Origin: Bacillus paramycoides
GTDB lineage: Bacteria; Bacillota; Bacilli; Bacillales; Bacillaceae_G
DNA: 58,350 nt
NCBI RefSeq assembly: GCF_001884235.1
Contig: NZ_MAOI01000029.1
Location: forward strand, 1-58,350
Direction: 5' to 3'
In this document: positions 46,423 to 58,308 of the stretch, piece by piece
Layout: each line of letters opens with the position of its first letter
Numbering within the stretch: the first letter of the stretch is position 1
Made by a program: the position numbers and the translations under genes
Notes under the pieces: generated by a model
The model's database searches: none
Seen by the model: the letters and a program-made list of their open reading frames with translations, nothing else
What the model was told of the DNA's origin: nothing

Positions 46423-46715
46423 AAAAAAAGACGCCTCTGTCATATTGACAGAGACGCCTTATAAGCGCGGTTCCACTCTGTTTAGGCTAAAGAAAGCCTC
46501 AAACTCATCCATGATAACGGTTTACACCGCTTCTGTTTACTTTGCGCCCTAAGACGTTCCACGAAATACTTCGCCGTTCAACAGAAGACTCGAAGGGGCA
46601 TTTCAAAAATCCGCTTATAAACCACTTCCAGCCTAAAGGTGGTTCTCTCTGTAAAAAGCCTGATTTTCTACTTCTCCTTCTCGTCGCTTTTCCTTATTAG
46701 GTTTTAGGTATACTT
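46423..46715 (-). promoter_or_regulatory. T-box riboswitch (cysteine) before cysE-cysS
   Basis: An about 290-nt leader with the T-box AGAGTGGAACCGCG (46466-46479) that pairs with uncharged tRNA, then a terminator stem GGCGTCTCTGTCA/TGACAGAGGCGTC plus T7 (46423-46460). Stem I elements (AGAGAG bulge near 46645, GGCTGG) precede. A UGC triplet in TGAAATGCCCC (46598-46600) is the likely cysteine specifier. The rest of the 443-nt gltX-cysE spacer shows no gene. Confidence 0.9.
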
Positions 46716-46744
46716 ATTATATTTCTAAACCTAGAAAATGTTAA
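46716..46744 (-). promoter_or_regulatory. promoter of the cysE T-box leader
   Basis: TTAACA (46739-46744), 17-nt spacer and perfect TATAAT (46716-46721). The -35 overlaps the gltX stop codon, so the two units abut. Confidence 0.75.
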
Positions 46745-48198
46745 CCAATTACTTTTTGAATACGATTTAAAACTTTTTCTTTTCCAAGAAGAGCAATAGC
46801 GTTAGGAAGCTCTGGACCATGTGTTTGTCCAGTAGTAGCAACACGGATTGGCATAAATAGATTTTTACCTTTATGTCCTGTTTCCTTTTGAACTGCTTTA
46901 ATAGCCGCCTTAACTGCTGCTGGCTCCATTGCTTCTAGAGCTTCTAATTGATCGGCAAATGTACGAAGTACTTCAGGTACTTGTTCACCTTTCAATACTT
47001 CTTGTCCCTCTTCTTCATGATCAACATGATCTTTAAAGAACATTTCAGAAAGCTCTACAATTTCAGCTCCAAAGCTCATTTGGTCATGATATAAAGCAAT
47101 TACATCACGAACCCAAGCTTGTTCTTGCTCACTTAAGTTTTCACCTACGCGACCCGCTTTCACTAAATGCGGTAAGCTTAGTTCAACAACCGTATCTAAA
47201 TCTTGTTTTTTCATATATTGGTTGTTCATCCATTTTAGTTTTTGAGAATCAAATAATGCAGGTGATTTTGATAAACGAGCTGCATCAAACATTTTGATAA
47301 ACTCATCTTGAGAGAAGATTTCTTCTTCACCTACTGGTGACCAACCTAGTAATGCAATAAAGTTAAAGATTGCTTCTGGAAGATATCCAAGCTCTTTATA
47401 TTGCTCAATAAATTGAATAATAGATTCGTCACGCTTACTTAGCTTTTTACGACTTTCGTTTACAATTAAAGTCATATGACCGAATTGCGGGATATCCCAA
47501 CCGAAAGCTTCATAAATCATCATTTGTTTTGGCGTATTTGAAATATGATCATCACCACGAAGTACGTGTGTAATTTCCATCAAGTGATCATCTACTGCTA
47601 CCGCAAAGTTATAAGTTGGAATTCCATCTTTTTTCACGATAACGAAATCGCCAAAATCATTTGAATGGAATGCAACTTCGTCTTTTACGATATCTTTAAA
47701 CGTGTAGTCGCGATCAGCCGGTACACGGAAGCGAATACTTGGAATGCGGCCTTCAGCCTCAAAACCTTTCATTTTCTCCTCAGTTAAATCACGGTGATTT
47801 CCTGCATAACGCGGTGTTTCACCACGAGCGATTTGACCTTCACGCTCTGCTTCTAGCTCTTCTTCTGTCATATAACATTTGTAAGCTAAACCACGCTCTA
47901 ATAAATCTTCATATAGTTTTTTATAAATATCTAAACGCTCTGTTTGACGATATGGTCCAAATTCACCACCAACATCAACACCTTCATCCCAGTCCATACC
48001 GAGCCATTTCAAGTATTTTAATTGGCTTTCTTCTCCACCAGCAACATTACGTTTTACATCAGTATCTTCAATACGAATAATAAACTTACCATCTTGATGA
48101 CGAGCAAATAAATAATTAAATAATGCCGTACGCGCATTTCCGATATGTAAGTGTCCTGTTGGACTTGGCGCATAGCGCACTCTCACTTGCTTTTCCAT
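46741..48198 (-). CDS. gltX: glutamyl-tRNA synthetase
   Basis: A 485-aa class I synthetase. The HIGH motif is HIGN in [14 protein letters not shown] and the KMSKS motif is KLSKRDES (about residue 255). In Bacillus this enzyme also mischarges tRNA-Gln, which is then amidated. The start ([10 protein letters not shown]) follows GGAAGGTG; an 11-codon upstream extension is rejected. Confidence 0.97.
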   Translation of the reverse strand: MEKQVRVRYAPSPTGHLHIGNARTALFNYLFARHQDGKFIIRIEDTDVKRNVAGGEESQLKYLKWLGMDWDEGVDVGGEFGPYRQTERLDIYKKLYEDLLERGLAYKCYMTEEELEAEREGQIARGETPRYAGNHRDLTEEKMKGFEAEGRIPSIRFRVPADRDYTFKDIVKDEVAFHSNDFGDFVIVKKDGIPTYNFAVAVDDHLMEITHVLRGDDHISNTPKQMMIYEAFGWDIPQFGHMTLIVNESRKKLSKRDESIIQFIEQYKELGYLPEAIFNFIALLGWSPVGEEEIFSQDEFIKMFDAARLSKSPALFDSQKLKWMNNQYMKKQDLDTVVELSLPHLVKAGRVGENLSEQEQAWVRDVIALYHDQMSFGAEIVELSEMFFKDHVDHEEEGQEVLKGEQVPEVLRTFADQLEALEAMEPAAVKAAIKAVQKETGHKGKNLFMPIRVATTGQTHGPELPNAIALLGKEKVLNRIQKVIG

Positions 48199-48287
48199 AA
48201 TTGGTACACCTTCCAATCTTAATGTCAACACATTCTATAATTGTACACCAAAAAAACGTGATTATCCATCTTACGAATTAAAAACCA

Positions 48288-48764
48288 TTATTTTTTCTGT
48301 AATAAAACAACCGCTTGAGAAGCAATTCCTTCTTCTCTACCTGTAAATCCTAATTTTTCTGTTGTTGTTGCCTTTACATTAATATTATCAATAGACGTTT
48401 CTAATAGTTCACTAATACGTTTACGCATGCTTTCAATATGCGGTGCCATTTTTGGTTTTTGTGCAATAATTGTACAATCAAGGTTCCCTAGCTCGTAACC
48501 TTGTTCACGCACAAATTCCCAAACTTTTTGTAACAATACAGCTGAATCTGCATCTTTAAAGGCAGGATCGGTATCAGGAAAATGCTTGCCAATATCCCCT
48601 GCTGCAATTGCTCCTAAACATGCGTCAGCAATCGTATGTAACAATACGTCAGCATCCGAGTGACCAATTAATCCTTTCTCATGAGGAATTGTAATTCCAC
48701 CGATAATTAACGGTCTACCTTCCGCAAATTCATGTACATCAAAACCTTGTCCAATTCGAAACAT
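48288..48764 (-). CDS. ispF: 2-C-methyl-D-erythritol 2,4-cyclodiphosphate synthase
   Basis: A 158-aa trimeric MEP-pathway enzyme. Zinc residues are in GFDVHEF (Asp8, His10) and LIGHSDADV (His42); the substrate loop is [10 protein letters not shown]. It acts after IspD. It lies 117 nt after ispD, with a terminator between them. Confidence 0.97.
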
Positions 48765-48829
48765 TCTTTACATCCTCCTCAAGCTAAACTACTGAGCTTT
48801 ATGCCTCTATATTATATCGCTATCCCTAT

Positions 48830-48863
48830 AAAGAAAAGCCCGGCCGTTGCCGAGCTTTTCTTT
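48830..48863 (-). terminator. terminator between ispD and ispF
   Basis: AAAGAAAAGC/GCTTTTCTTT with an inner CGGC/GCCG and one mismatch. It can act in either direction. It would reduce ispF read-through from ispD. Confidence 0.8.
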
Positions 48864-48881
48864 ACTATGATACCATCACTT

Positions 48882-49562
48882 CTATTTCTTCTGAACATGA
48901 AGGAAACTTTCAGCAATTAATAAATCCTCTGGGGTTGTCACTTTAATATTATAGTAACTCCCATCTACTACACCTACTTGCTTTCCGATACGTTCTACGA
49001 GACTTGCATCATCTGTACCAAGGAAACAACTCTGTTTTGCACTTCTATGAGCTTCTAATAAAAGAGGAACAGAGAATCCTTGCGGTGTTTGAACAGCTTT
49101 AAGCAGAGAACGTTCTATCGTTTCAACAACAACATTCTGTTCTACTTTCTTAACTGTATCCTTCACTGGTACCGCACAAATGGAAGCACCATGTTTTTCT
49201 GCCGAAGTTAATACATCTTGAACCATTTTATTCGTTACGAACGGGCGCGCACCATCGTGTACAAGAACATATCCAACTCCGCTCACATGATGAAGCGCAT
49301 TATATACGCTATCTTGTCTTTCAGCTCCGCCCTGAATAAATTGCACCTGTTTTTCAACCGGGTACTTCTGCATTAACTCCTCAAAATATGGACGTTCCTC
49401 TTCGTTAATTGCCATAATAATACTTTTACACGCTTTATCTTTTTCAAAAGCACGTAATGTATGTACAATGATCGGTACTTCATTTATAAGTAAGAACAAC
49501 TTATTTTTGCCAGCACCCATTCGTTTTCCTTGACCCGCTGCTGGAATAATTAATGTATACAT
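48882..49562 (-). CDS. ispD: 2-C-methyl-D-erythritol 4-phosphate cytidylyltransferase
   Basis: A 226-aa MEP-pathway enzyme. The nucleotide loop [15 protein letters not shown] and the conserved [11 protein letters not shown] and VKDTVK segments are present. It makes CDP-methylerythritol. It lies 16 nt after yacL. Confidence 0.97.
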   Translation of the reverse strand: MYTLIIPAAGQGKRMGAGKNKLFLLINEVPIIVHTLRAFEKDKACKSIIMAINEEERPYFEELMQKYPVEKQVQFIQGGAERQDSVYNALHHVSGVGYVLVHDGARPFVTNKMVQDVLTSAEKHGASICAVPVKDTVKKVEQNVVVETIERSLLKAVQTPQGFSVPLLLEAHRSAKQSCFLGTDDASLVERIGKQVGVVDGSYYNIKVTTPEDLLIAESFLHVQKK

Positions 49563-49578
49563 ATTAATAATCCTCTAC

Positions 49579-50682
49579 TTATAATGCTTTTTCTAATAAT
49601 TTACGTTTTGCGAAAATCATACGACCAGCTGATGTTTGCAACACACTCGTAACAAGTACATTGAGTTGCGAACCAACATATTCTCTACCATCTTCTACTA
49701 CAATCATCGTGCCATCATCTAAGTATGCAACACCTTGATTTTGCTCTTTACCATCTTTCACAACATAAACACTTAGTTCTTCGCCAGGGAGTACAACTGG
49801 TTTAATTGCATTTGCTAAATCGTTAATGTTTAACACTGTTACTCCTTGTAATTCAGAAACTTTGTTTAAGTTGAAATCATTTGTTACAACAGTTCCACCA
49901 GTGACTTTCGCTAACTTTACAAGCTTGCTATCCACTTCTTGGATATCCTCAAAATCGCCTTCATAAATCTCTACCGGAATTGGCATCTCTTTTTGAATAC
50001 GATTTAAAATGTCTAATCCTCTTCGGCCACGATTACGCTTTAACGCATCAGAAGAATCGGCAATATGCTGTAGCTCTTCTAATACGAATTGTGGAATCAC
50101 AATTGTTCCTTCTAAAAACTTCGTTTGGCAAATATCAGCAATACGTCCATCAATAATTACACTCGTATCGAGAATTTTCCAATGAACTGTAGATTTTTCT
50201 ACCTCTGCCTCTTCGTTCTCACTATTGTTTTTCTTCTTACCTCCGCGTTGGGGTAATGTAAATAATCCTAACAATTCATTTCTCTTTTTAAACCCTACTT
50301 GGAATCCTAAATAACCAAGTAAAAGGGTAAAGAACACTTGTAATACTGTACTAATGACTGGAATCGTGAATTCACGAATTGGTATTAAAATTAAATATGC
50401 AACAATAAGACCAGAGATCAATCCTAATGTACCAAATAAAACATCTGCTACAGGTGCCTTTACAAGGGCTTCTTCGATATGCTTAATAAGTTGGACAATA
50501 TAATCTACAAGCCAAAATGTTGTTAAAAATAAAATAATTGCACCAATAATCGCACGAACATACGATCCCTCGAGCCATGGAACAGCACCGATGTCCAATA
50601 CATTAATAACTTTTGGGATAAAGAAAATCCCTAATGCTCCCCCGATTACTAAAAAGAAGAGCTGTACGATCCGTTTTAACAT
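49579..50682 (-). CDS. yacL: PIN/TRAM-domain membrane protein YacL
   Basis: A 367-aa protein with four N-terminal transmembrane segments (about 4-22, 40-65, 83-105, 109-130), a cytoplasmic PIN domain ([14 protein letters not shown] at about residue 172; acidic residues in [10 protein letters not shown]) and a C-terminal TRAM domain. It is a predicted RNase or RNA-binding protein; the target is unknown. Confidence 0.9.
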   Translation of the reverse strand: MLKRIVQLFFLVIGGALGIFFIPKVINVLDIGAVPWLEGSYVRAIIGAIILFLTTFWLVDYIVQLIKHIEEALVKAPVADVLFGTLGLISGLIVAYLILIPIREFTIPVISTVLQVFFTLLLGYLGFQVGFKKRNELLGLFTLPQRGGKKKNNSENEEAEVEKSTVHWKILDTSVIIDGRIADICQTKFLEGTIVIPQFVLEELQHIADSSDALKRNRGRRGLDILNRIQKEMPIPVEIYEGDFEDIQEVDSKLVKLAKVTGGTVVTNDFNLNKVSELQGVTVLNINDLANAIKPVVLPGEELSVYVVKDGKEQNQGVAYLDDGTMIVVEDGREYVGSQLNVLVTSVLQTSAGRMIFAKRKLLEKAL

Positions 50683-50842
50683 CCAACCACCTCCTACTCA
50701 TTATTAACCATTGTTTCGCTAATCAAAACGCCGAATGCAAAAGCGGATGTGTTTTTTTGTAAATAGTTTTATTTACCAATATACCATATCATATACCAAA
50801 AGTGTTCTAGTGTCGTTATATTATGGAATCAATGTAATATTC

Positions 50843-51916
50843 TTAATTGTGTCTACTCATGTAGAGATGCTCTTGAATTCTTTTTAAACCTTCTCGTATT
50901 TTCTTCGCCCTGACTTCTCCAATTCCTTCCACATCGTCCAATTCATTAATAGTTGCACGACAGACACCTTGTAACGTTTTAAATCGATTAATTAAATTTT
51001 CAATGATAAGTGGCGGAACACGAGAAATTTTACTTGTGATTCGGTATCCTCTTGGTGTCACGCTTGCTTCTAAGCTTGTTTGTCCTGGATAGCCAAGCAA
51101 TTTAACTAAATCGCTATCCTCTAGAAGTTGTGTATTTGCAAGATCTTGTAACTTTTTCAAAATTTGATGGTGATCTTGCGTTTTTTCTTGATAATAGTCT
51201 TTAATTAATAACGCTGCCTCTGCTTCTAAGTCGGCTAGTAATTCTGTAAGCTGTAAACGAATTAACCTTCCTTCTGTTCCTAACTCATGAATATAGCTCA
51301 ATATTTCATTTTTAATACGCAGTACCATTTCAACACTATGTAAAACATGAACGACCTCGGACATTGTAACGACCTCTTCAAATTCTAGAATGCCCAAATT
51401 CGTAATACCATCATTCCATACAGCTTTATATTTTTCTAACGTTTGAATAGCTTGATTTGCCTTCGTTAAAATAACACCTATATCCTTTAGTGTATAACGT
51501 AAGCTCCCTTGATATAGTGTAATTACGTTACGTCTTTGTGAAATAGCCACAACAAGGCTGCCCGTCTGCTTGGCTACACGCTCTGCCGTTCGGTGGCGCA
51601 TACCCGTTTCAATAGAATCAATGGCTGACTCTGGAACTAATTGTGCATTTGCAATTAAAATTTTACTCCCAGTTTCATTTAAAATAAGTGCCCCATCCAT
51701 TTTTGCTAATTCATATAAACTAGCAGGTGAGAATGCACAATTAATGTGAAACCCTCCATCAACAATACTTTTAATCTGCTCATTATACCCAAGAACAATT
51801 AGTCCCCCTGTTTGCGCACGAAGTACGTTATCTATCCCTTCGCGCAGTGGTGTTCCTGGGGCAACGAGCTGTAGAATGTTAATCATACTTTTGACACGTT
51901 GCTTGTTTTCCTCCAT
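50843..51916 (-). CDS. disA: DNA-integrity scanning diadenylate cyclase DisA
   Basis: A 357-aa c-di-AMP synthase: N-terminal DAC domain with the DGA motif (KMDGALIL) and RHRTAERV, a helical spine, and a C-terminal helix-hairpin-helix DNA-binding domain ([16 protein letters not shown]). It scans for branched DNA and links genome integrity to c-di-AMP. It lies 3 nt after radA. Confidence 0.97.
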   Translation of the reverse strand: MEENKQRVKSMINILQLVAPGTPLREGIDNVLRAQTGGLIVLGYNEQIKSIVDGGFHINCAFSPASLYELAKMDGALILNETGSKILIANAQLVPESAIDSIETGMRHRTAERVAKQTGSLVVAISQRRNVITLYQGSLRYTLKDIGVILTKANQAIQTLEKYKAVWNDGITNLGILEFEEVVTMSEVVHVLHSVEMVLRIKNEILSYIHELGTEGRLIRLQLTELLADLEAEAALLIKDYYQEKTQDHHQILKKLQDLANTQLLEDSDLVKLLGYPGQTSLEASVTPRGYRITSKISRVPPLIIENLINRFKTLQGVCRATINELDDVEGIGEVRAKKIREGLKRIQEHLYMSRHN

Positions 51917-51919
51917 AGC

Positions 51920-53296
51920 CTAGCCTCCTAATGTCAAACGAAGCGCTTCTCCTAAATTAGAAACACCCACTACCTCAATCCCATCCGGAATTGTCCATCC
52001 CCCTAAATTTTTTCTAGGAATAATAGCACGTTGAAATCCTAATTTCGCTGCTTCTTGTACACGTTGTTCAATTCTTGATACTCTTCTTATTTCTCCAGTT
52101 AGTCCTACTTCTCCTATTACCGCATCAGTTGGTGCAGTAGATTTATCCTTGAAACTTGAAGCGATACTTAATGCGACAGCTAAATCAATTGCTGGTTCAT
52201 CTAATTTCAAACCACCTGCGACTTTTAAATACGCATCTTGATTTTGCAACAATAAACCTGTTCTTTTTTCTAGTACTGCCATAATAAGTGAAACGCGGTT
52301 ATGATCAATTCCCGTCGCCATTCTTCGAGGATTTCCAAAACTAGTAGGGGAGATTAATGCTTGTATTTCTACTAAAACCGGTCTTGTTCCTTCCATTGAA
52401 GCAACCACTGTGGATCCTGCGACTCCAACCGGCCTTTCCTCAAGGAAAATTTCAGAAGGGTTTAAGACTTCCGCAAGACCAAGTTCCTTCATTTCAAAGA
52501 TACCCATTTCATTCGTGGAACCAAAACGGTTCTTAACAGCCCGCAAAATACGATATGTATGGTGGCGATCTCCTTCAAAGTAAAGAACTGCATCAACCAT
52601 ATGTTCTAACATACGCGGCCCTGCAATTGCACCCTCTTTTGTCACATGCCCGACGATAAAAATAGGGATCCCCTTTGTCTTTGCAAGTTTCATTAGTTCT
52701 GCTGTACATTCACGTACTTGTGCCACACTTCCAGGAGCTGACGTCACTTCGGGTAAATGTATCGTTTGAATAGAGTCAATAACAACAAAGGCTGGATTCA
52801 TCTCTTCAATATGTGCTGCAATTCGTTGTAAGTCAGTCTCTGATACAACGAATAAATTACTACCCTTTACATGCAAACGATCTGCACGAAGTTTTATCTG
52901 CTTTGCCGACTCCTCACCCGATATATATAATACATCATATGAAGAATCTGCTAATTGCGATGAAATCTGTAATAGCAATGTCGATTTCCCAATCCCAGGG
53001 TCTCCACCAATGAGTACTAAAGATCCATCTACAATGCCTCCACCAAGTACACGGTTAAACTCCTGAAATTTCGTTTCAATACGCGCCTCAGACTTTGTTT
53101 CTACTTCTGTTAGGCGTCTTGGTTTTGTTACTTCTGATTGAATTGCATTTGCATAATTAAGGCGCCTTGATGATACAACTGGTTCCATCTCTTCAACAAG
53201 CGTATTCCATTGACCACATCCAGGACATTTTCCCATATATTTTGGTGACTGATAACCACATTCTTGACATGTAAATTTTGTTTTCTTTTTAGCCAT
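51920..53296 (-). CDS. radA: DNA repair protein RadA
   Basis: A 458-aa recombination helicase: N-terminal zinc finger ([19 protein letters not shown]), RecA-like core with Walker [11 protein letters not shown] (about 98), the RadA-specific KNRFG motif, and a C-terminal Lon-like domain. It extends D-loops in recombination and functionally interacts with DisA. It lies in the clpC operon line. Confidence 0.97.
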   Translation of the reverse strand: MAKKKTKFTCQECGYQSPKYMGKCPGCGQWNTLVEEMEPVVSSRRLNYANAIQSEVTKPRRLTEVETKSEARIETKFQEFNRVLGGGIVDGSLVLIGGDPGIGKSTLLLQISSQLADSSYDVLYISGEESAKQIKLRADRLHVKGSNLFVVSETDLQRIAAHIEEMNPAFVVIDSIQTIHLPEVTSAPGSVAQVRECTAELMKLAKTKGIPIFIVGHVTKEGAIAGPRMLEHMVDAVLYFEGDRHHTYRILRAVKNRFGSTNEMGIFEMKELGLAEVLNPSEIFLEERPVGVAGSTVVASMEGTRPVLVEIQALISPTSFGNPRRMATGIDHNRVSLIMAVLEKRTGLLLQNQDAYLKVAGGLKLDEPAIDLAVALSIASSFKDKSTAPTDAVIGEVGLTGEIRRVSRIEQRVQEAAKLGFQRAIIPRKNLGGWTIPDGIEVVGVSNLGEALRLTLGG

Positions 53297-53351
53297 ATCT
53301 TTTTATAGTTCACTTCACTTTCATCTATAAACGTTTATCCTTCTCGTACAA

Positions 53352-53380
53352 GAAAGAGGGCTATCACGTAGCCCTCTTTG
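53352..53380 (-). terminator. terminator after clpC
   Basis: AAAGAGGGCT/AGCCCTCTTT stem with a 7-nt loop and a T-run just after the clpC stop. radA therefore needs read-through or another promoter. Confidence 0.85.
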
Positions 53381-53391
53381 TTTGTCTATAC

Positions 53392-55827
53392 TTATTTTAC
53401 CTTTTCCGCACTATGAATGACAAATGATTCTCCTTCTACATCAAAGATAACTTTTTGTCCTTTCTCAATAGCACCTTTTAAAAGCTCTTCTGATAGTCTA
53501 TCTTCTACATGTTTCTGAATTGCTCTACGAAGCGGACGAGCACCGTACTCACGATCAAATCCTTTATCAGCAATTGCTGAAATTGCTCCTTCTGTTAAGT
53601 GCAATTCAATTTCTTGTTCTTTTAAGCGATTCACTAACTGATTTACCATAAGTGTTACAATTTCTTGAATATGTTTTTTCTCAAGCATATGGAACACGAT
53701 AATTTCATCGATACGGTTTAAGAATTCTGGACGAAATGCTTTTTTCAATTCATCCATTACTTTACCTTTCATATCCGAATAATCACGGCTCTCATCTTGT
53801 ACGTTAAATCCAAGATGTTTATTACGTTTTAATGCCTCTGCACCAACATTAGACGTCATAATAACAATTGTATTACGGAAATCAACTGTACGCCCTTTAG
53901 AATCTGTTAAACGGCCGTCTTCTAATACTTGTAATAAAATATTAAACACATCAGGATGAGCTTTCTCTACTTCATCTAATAAGACAACTGAATATGGCTT
54001 ACGACGAACTTTCTCTGTTAATTGTCCACCTTCTTCATATCCAACATATCCTGGAGGAGATCCAACTAAACGAGAAGTAGAATGCTTTTCCATGTACTCA
54101 GACATATCGATGCGGATCATTGCATCCTCATCACCGAACATAGATTCCGCTAATGCCCTTGCTAGTTCCGTTTTACCTACACCAGTCGGCCCTAAGAAAA
54201 TAAATGAGCCAATCGGGCGTTTCGGATCTTTTAATCCCGCTCTCGCACGACGAACAGCTTTTGCTACAGCTACGACTGCTTCTTCCTGCCCAATTAAACG
54301 ATCGTGTAAAATTGATTCTAAGTTTAATAATTTATCCGTCTCTGTTTGTGCAAGTTTAGAAACCGGAATACGTGTCCATGTGGAAACGACATTTGCAATA
54401 TCTTCTACTGTTACTTCTGAATTTTCTTTTCCTTGTTGCTCTTTCCACTGACGCTTTGTATCTTCTAACTTTTCACGTAAACGTTGTTCCATATCACGTA
54501 AGGAAGCAGCTTTTTCAAATTCTTGGCTTTGTACAGCTGCATCTTTTTCTTTTCGAATTTCCTCAAGCTTCACTTCAAGCTCTTTTAAGTTTGGCGGTGT
54601 TGTATAAGAACGTAAGCGCACTTTTGATGCAGCCTCATCAATTAAATCGATTGCTTTATCAGGTAAGAAACGATCTGTAATGTAACGATCTGAAAGTTTT
54701 ACAGCCGCATCGATTGCATCGTCTGTAATAGATACGCGGTGATGCGCCTCATAACGGTCACGCAAACCTTTTAAAATTTGAATTGATTCTTCTAAGTTTG
54801 GTTCATCAACATGAATTGGTTGGAAACGTCTTTCTAATGCCGCATCTTTTTCAATATATTTGCGATACTCATCTAAAGTTGTTGCACCAATACATTGTAA
54901 TTCACCACGTGCTAAAGATGGTTTTAAAATATTCGATGCATCAATTGCACCTTCCGCCCCTCCTGCACCAATTAACGTATGAAGCTCATCAATAAATAGA
55001 ATAATATTACCAGCTTGGCGAATCTCATCCATCACTTTCTTTAAACGATCCTCAAATTCACCACGATATTTTGTACCAGCAACAACTGTACCCATATCTA
55101 ATGTCATAACACGCTTATCTCTTAACGTTTCAGGAACTTCATTATTTACAATTTGTTGCGCTAACCCTTCTGCAATTGCCGTTTTACCTACACCAGGCTC
55201 TCCAATTAATACTGGATTGTTTTTTGTTCTACGACTTAACACTTCAATTACGCGTTGAATTTCTTTACTACGTCCAATAACAGGATCTAGTCTGCTTTCA
55301 CGTGCAACAACTGTTAAATCACGTGCTAAACTGTCAAGTGTAGGTGTATTCGCATTTGTTGATGAACCACCTTGATGACCTGAACTAGCTTCATTACTTC
55401 CAAGGAGTTGTAACACTTGTTGTCTTGCTTTATTTAGGCTTACACCTAAATTATTTAAAACACGTGCTGCTACACCTTCACCTTCACGGATTAAACCAAG
55501 TAAAATATGTTCTGTTCCAACGTAGGAATGGCCCAATTTACGAGCTTCGTCCATAGACAACTCAATAACTTTTTTAGCACGAGGTGTGTAATGCACTGTT
55601 TGAGAAGCTTCCGTTCCACGTCCAATTAATGCTTCTACCTCTTTTTGAACTTTCTCTGGACTTAATCCAAGAGCAATTAACGCTTTTGCTGCAATTCCTT
55701 CACCTTCGCGTACAAGCCCAAGTAAAATATGTTCTGTTCCAATATTATTATGCCCAATGCGAATTGCTTCCTCTTGAGATAAAGCTAATACTTTCTGTGC
55801 TCGTTCTGTAAATCTTCCAAACATCAT
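53392..55827 (-). CDS. clpC: ATP-dependent Clp protease ATPase ClpC
   Basis: An 811-aa HSP100 unfoldase: two N-terminal Clp_N repeats (about 1-145), D1 Walker [12 protein letters not shown], a middle coiled-coil/UVR segment (about 410-470), and D2 Walker [12 protein letters not shown]. With ClpP it degrades McsB-phosphorylated and MecA-bound proteins. The start follows AGGAGGCG. Confidence 0.99.
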   Translation of the reverse strand: MMFGRFTERAQKVLALSQEEAIRIGHNNIGTEHILLGLVREGEGIAAKALIALGLSPEKVQKEVEALIGRGTEASQTVHYTPRAKKVIELSMDEARKLGHSYVGTEHILLGLIREGEGVAARVLNNLGVSLNKARQQVLQLLGSNEASSGHQGGSSTNANTPTLDSLARDLTVVARESRLDPVIGRSKEIQRVIEVLSRRTKNNPVLIGEPGVGKTAIAEGLAQQIVNNEVPETLRDKRVMTLDMGTVVAGTKYRGEFEDRLKKVMDEIRQAGNIILFIDELHTLIGAGGAEGAIDASNILKPSLARGELQCIGATTLDEYRKYIEKDAALERRFQPIHVDEPNLEESIQILKGLRDRYEAHHRVSITDDAIDAAVKLSDRYITDRFLPDKAIDLIDEAASKVRLRSYTTPPNLKELEVKLEEIRKEKDAAVQSQEFEKAASLRDMEQRLREKLEDTKRQWKEQQGKENSEVTVEDIANVVSTWTRIPVSKLAQTETDKLLNLESILHDRLIGQEEAVVAVAKAVRRARAGLKDPKRPIGSFIFLGPTGVGKTELARALAESMFGDEDAMIRIDMSEYMEKHSTSRLVGSPPGYVGYEEGGQLTEKVRRKPYSVVLLDEVEKAHPDVFNILLQVLEDGRLTDSKGRTVDFRNTIVIMTSNVGAEALKRNKHLGFNVQDESRDYSDMKGKVMDELKKAFRPEFLNRIDEIIVFHMLEKKHIQEIVTLMVNQLVNRLKEQEIELHLTEGAISAIADKGFDREYGARPLRRAIQKHVEDRLSEELLKGAIEKGQKVIFDVEGESFVIHSAEKVK

Positions 55828-55849
55828 AGAAATCGCCTCCTACTTGCGC

Positions 55850-56914
55850 TTAATTTTGTTCAATTCGTAATCGCTCACGGATTAAGGTTGCTCTTCGATA
55901 ATCTCTTTCTTCTGGTCCTAAAGGTCCTCCTGCATATTGTTGCAAAATGCCTGGCTGAGTAAGAACCATTAATTCAGTCAAAATATTTCTCGATATACCT
56001 TGTATATATCCTAGGTCAATACCAAGTCGTACATCTGATAAGCAAGTGGCTGCTTCCGCAGATTGAATTAAACGACTGTTAGCTAGTATGCCGTAAGAAC
56101 GATATACTTTATCTTCAAGCTCAATACTTGAATTTTGTACAATTAATTCTCTAGCCATTTTTTCTTGTTGTATGATTTGTTGGATGACACTCTTTAAATC
56201 TGCAATAATATCTTCTTCTGATTTTCCTAGTGTCATTTGATTTGACACTTGAAATATATTACCTAACGCTTCGCTACCTTCACCGTATATTCCTCTTACT
56301 ACTAGCCCTAATTTTTGAATTACTTGTATAATACGGTTAATTCTTTTCGTTAAAACCAGTCCCGGTAAATGAATCATTACCGAAGCCCTTAATCCTGTAC
56401 CGACGTTAGTCGGACAACTCGTAATATATCCAAGCGATTCATCAAAAGCATATTCAACCTCTTCCTCGATCCAATTATCTATTTGATTGGCACTTTGAAG
56501 CGCCTCTGATAACTGCAGACCTGAAAATAGGCACTGAATCCTAACATGATCTTCTTCATTAAGCATGATACTTATATGTTCACTTTCTGATAGTAGGCAT
56601 GCTCCGTATTCTGTTCCTGCAAGATTTGGACTAATTAAATGCTTCTCAACTAAAACTCTCCTTTGAAGAGGATTTAATTCATTCATTTTTAATAGTTCAA
56701 ACTCTCCAAAAGGTTCTACCGGTTTATTTATAAACTTCTTCTTAAATAATTCATGAATCTGTTTAGCTTCTTCCTCGTTTTGCATAGTAGAGAATTGATA
56801 TTTTTTTAAATTACGAGCCAAACGAATTCGACTACTTAAAACAATATCAGAATCAGGGCCATCCCCCTTCATCCATGGACTAATCGCTTCATTCATAATT
56901 CTGTCCAGTGACAT
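55850..56914 (-). CDS. mcsB: protein arginine kinase McsB
   Basis: A 354-aa phosphagen-kinase-fold enzyme that phosphorylates arginine on proteins to mark them for Clp[11 protein letters not shown] and the catalytic [14 protein letters not shown] loop are present, as is RDYRRA near the C-terminus, the phospho-arginine docking site. The start [10 protein letters not shown] follows GAGAGGGGG; 33 upstream codons run into mcsA and are rejected. Confidence 0.97.
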   Translation of the reverse strand: MSLDRIMNEAISPWMKGDGPDSDIVLSSRIRLARNLKKYQFSTMQNEEEAKQIHELFKKKFINKPVEPFGEFELLKMNELNPLQRRVLVEKHLISPNLAGTEYGACLLSESEHISIMLNEEDHVRIQCLFSGLQLSEALQSANQIDNWIEEEVEYAFDESLGYITSCPTNVGTGLRASVMIHLPGLVLTKRINRIIQVIQKLGLVVRGIYGEGSEALGNIFQVSNQMTLGKSEEDIIADLKSVIQQIIQQEKMARELIVQNSSIELEDKVYRSYGILANSRLIQSAEAATCLSDVRLGIDLGYIQGISRNILTELMVLTQPGILQQYAGGPLGPEERDYRRATLIRERLRIEQN

Positions 56915-56918
56915 AGAA

Positions 56919-57467
56919 CTATTCCCCCTCTCTATGCTCACTAAGCTGATTTTCAAGAGCTCGAATTTTATCTCGTATTTCAGCTGCTTTCTCAAATTCC
57001 TCTTTCTGTACATATTGTTTCAGATTGAGTTTTAGTTCATCTAATTCTTTCTTTAAGTAGATATTTCCTTCTATACGTTCTGGAATTTTTCCACAATGAT
57101 CTGTATGCCCACCATGAAGACGTTTTAATAGTGGCTTTAAATGTTCCTTAAAGGTGTCATAACAAGATGCACACCCAAAGCGTCCCACTTTTGTAAACTG
57201 TTCATATGTCATCTTACAATTTGGGCATCTTAATATACTTGCATTTGAAAATGTATTCTGTCCTTCTTCAAACGTTGCTGATTCACCATGTAATAATCCA
57301 GCTAATAAATCGTGAAACGAAAAATTAGACTGCGGTGATTGAAAGAAAGACGTATAGCCACTTTGTTCTGCACACTGCTCACAAAGATGAACTTCCGCCT
57401 TTTTCTCGTTGATTACTTTTGTATAATGTAAAGTTGCTGGTCTTATATTACAGTTTTGACAAGTCAT
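56919..57467 (-). CDS. mcsA: McsA, activator of McsB
   Basis: A 182-aa protein with zinc-binding CxxC pairs (CQNC, CEQC, CPNC, CASC) in the first 110 residues and a C-terminal UVR domain ([17 protein letters not shown]). It activates McsB and modulates CtsR. The start follows AAGGTGGGG. It lies 4 nt before mcsB. Confidence 0.96.
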   Translation of the reverse strand: MTCQNCNIRPATLHYTKVINEKKAEVHLCEQCAEQSGYTSFFQSPQSNFSFHDLLAGLLHGESATFEEGQNTFSNASILRCPNCKMTYEQFTKVGRFGCASCYDTFKEHLKPLLKRLHGGHTDHCGKIPERIEGNIYLKKELDELKLNLKQYVQKEEFEKAAEIRDKIRALENQLSEHREGE

Positions 57468-57635
57468 CGCTATCCCCACCTTTACAACAGGAACGATCTA
57501 TCTCATGATACTTTTCATACATTACTAGATTGTTCTCTTTCCTTAATCCATTTAATAAAAGTACATGTTATCTTTCAAAATCTCTACAATATTAAACTGC
57601 ACTATCTTAGTTATCATTCGTAACAAAAGTTATAT

Positions 57636-58097
57636 TTATTTATATTTCAGTGTTCTTAACATTGCGCATAATATTCGAGCCCTAAGTTCATCTCGAGAAG
57701 GAACATCCATTAATAATACAGAACGATCTAGTACGCTTAACATAAGTTTAGCTTCACGATTTGTTATAATACCCTCTTCTATTAAACGTATAATCATGCT
57801 TTCTGCATTTCCTTGTGCAACGCTATGATCAATCATATGAAGCATTTGATCAATAATGTCTATATCGTCATGCAGTTTGACTTTTATAATGCGAATGTAA
57901 CCTCCTCCACCTCGTTTACTTTCTACTACGAATCCTCTTTCTAACGTAAAACGGGTATTGATTACATAGTTGATTTGAGATGGCACACAATCGAATCGAT
58001 CTGCGATCTCATTCCTCTTGATTTCAATCACATTATTATTGCTTAAGTCAATAACTTGCTTTAGATATTTCTCAATGATATCAGATATATTTCTCAT
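57636..58097 (-). CDS. ctsR: class three stress gene repressor CtsR
   Basis: A 153-aa repressor with an N-terminal winged helix-turn-helix (EIADRFDCVPSQINYVI) and the tetraglycine wing RGGGGYIRI, the heat-sensing and DNA-contact loop. It represses clpC, clpP and clpE class genes; McsB-driven removal relieves it. It binds its own promoter (58114-58135). The 168-nt spacer to mcsA shows no gene. Confidence 0.98.
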   Translation of the reverse strand: MRNISDIIEKYLKQVIDLSNNNVIEIKRNEIADRFDCVPSQINYVINTRFTLERGFVVESKRGGGGYIRIIKVKLHDDIDIIDQMLHMIDHSVAQGNAESMIIRLIEEGIITNREAKLMLSVLDRSVLLMDVPSRDELRARILCAMLRTLKYK

Positions 58098-58113
58098 TTA
58101 TCCGCCACCTTTA

Positions 58114-58135
58114 TTGACTTTGACTATCTTTGACT
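58114..58135 (-). promoter_or_regulatory. CtsR operator of the ctsR operon
   Basis: Minus strand AGTCAAAGATAGTCAAAGTCAA: two heptads AGTCAAA separated by three bases (58119-58135) plus a third partial GTCAA. This matches the tandem heptad RGTCAAA pattern of CtsR sites, directly downstream of the -10. Confidence 0.85.
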
Positions 58136-58138
58136 TTA

Positions 58139-58166
58139 ATTATATACGTATTAAAAAAATTTGCAA
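58139..58166 (-). promoter_or_regulatory. sigma-A promoter of the ctsR operon
   Basis: TTGCAA (58161-58166), 16-nt T-rich spacer and perfect TATAAT (58139-58144). The CtsR site begins 4 nt downstream, so repressor binding should block initiation. From here to the rRNA terminator (58167-58273) nothing else is seen. Confidence 0.75.
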
Positions 58167-58273
58167 CTCTTTTGCTTATTCACTATCCTAGCCACATTTC
58201 TCAATCTTTAATCAAAAGAGTGATTCTTTAAGTAAAGATTTTTTAAATTACTATGAATTATAAAAGAAAACAC

Positions 58274-58300
58274 AAAAAAACACGAGTCAAAAGACTCGTG
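58274..58300 (-). terminator. rRNA operon terminator
   Basis: CACGAGTC/GACTCGTG stem with a 4-nt loop, followed on the minus strand by seven T, directly after the 5S gene end. Confidence 0.9.
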
Positions 58301-58308
58301 CTTTAGTT

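Noticed and set aside
50683-50842. Promoter in the yacL-disA spacer
   Set aside because: There are several TATA-like strings but no -35/-10 pair with acceptable spacing.
54092-54451. Plus-strand frame of 119 codons opposite clpC
   Set aside because: It is an antisense shadow of conserved clpC codons, as are the other long plus-strand frames in clpC, rpoC, rpoB, gltX and cysS.
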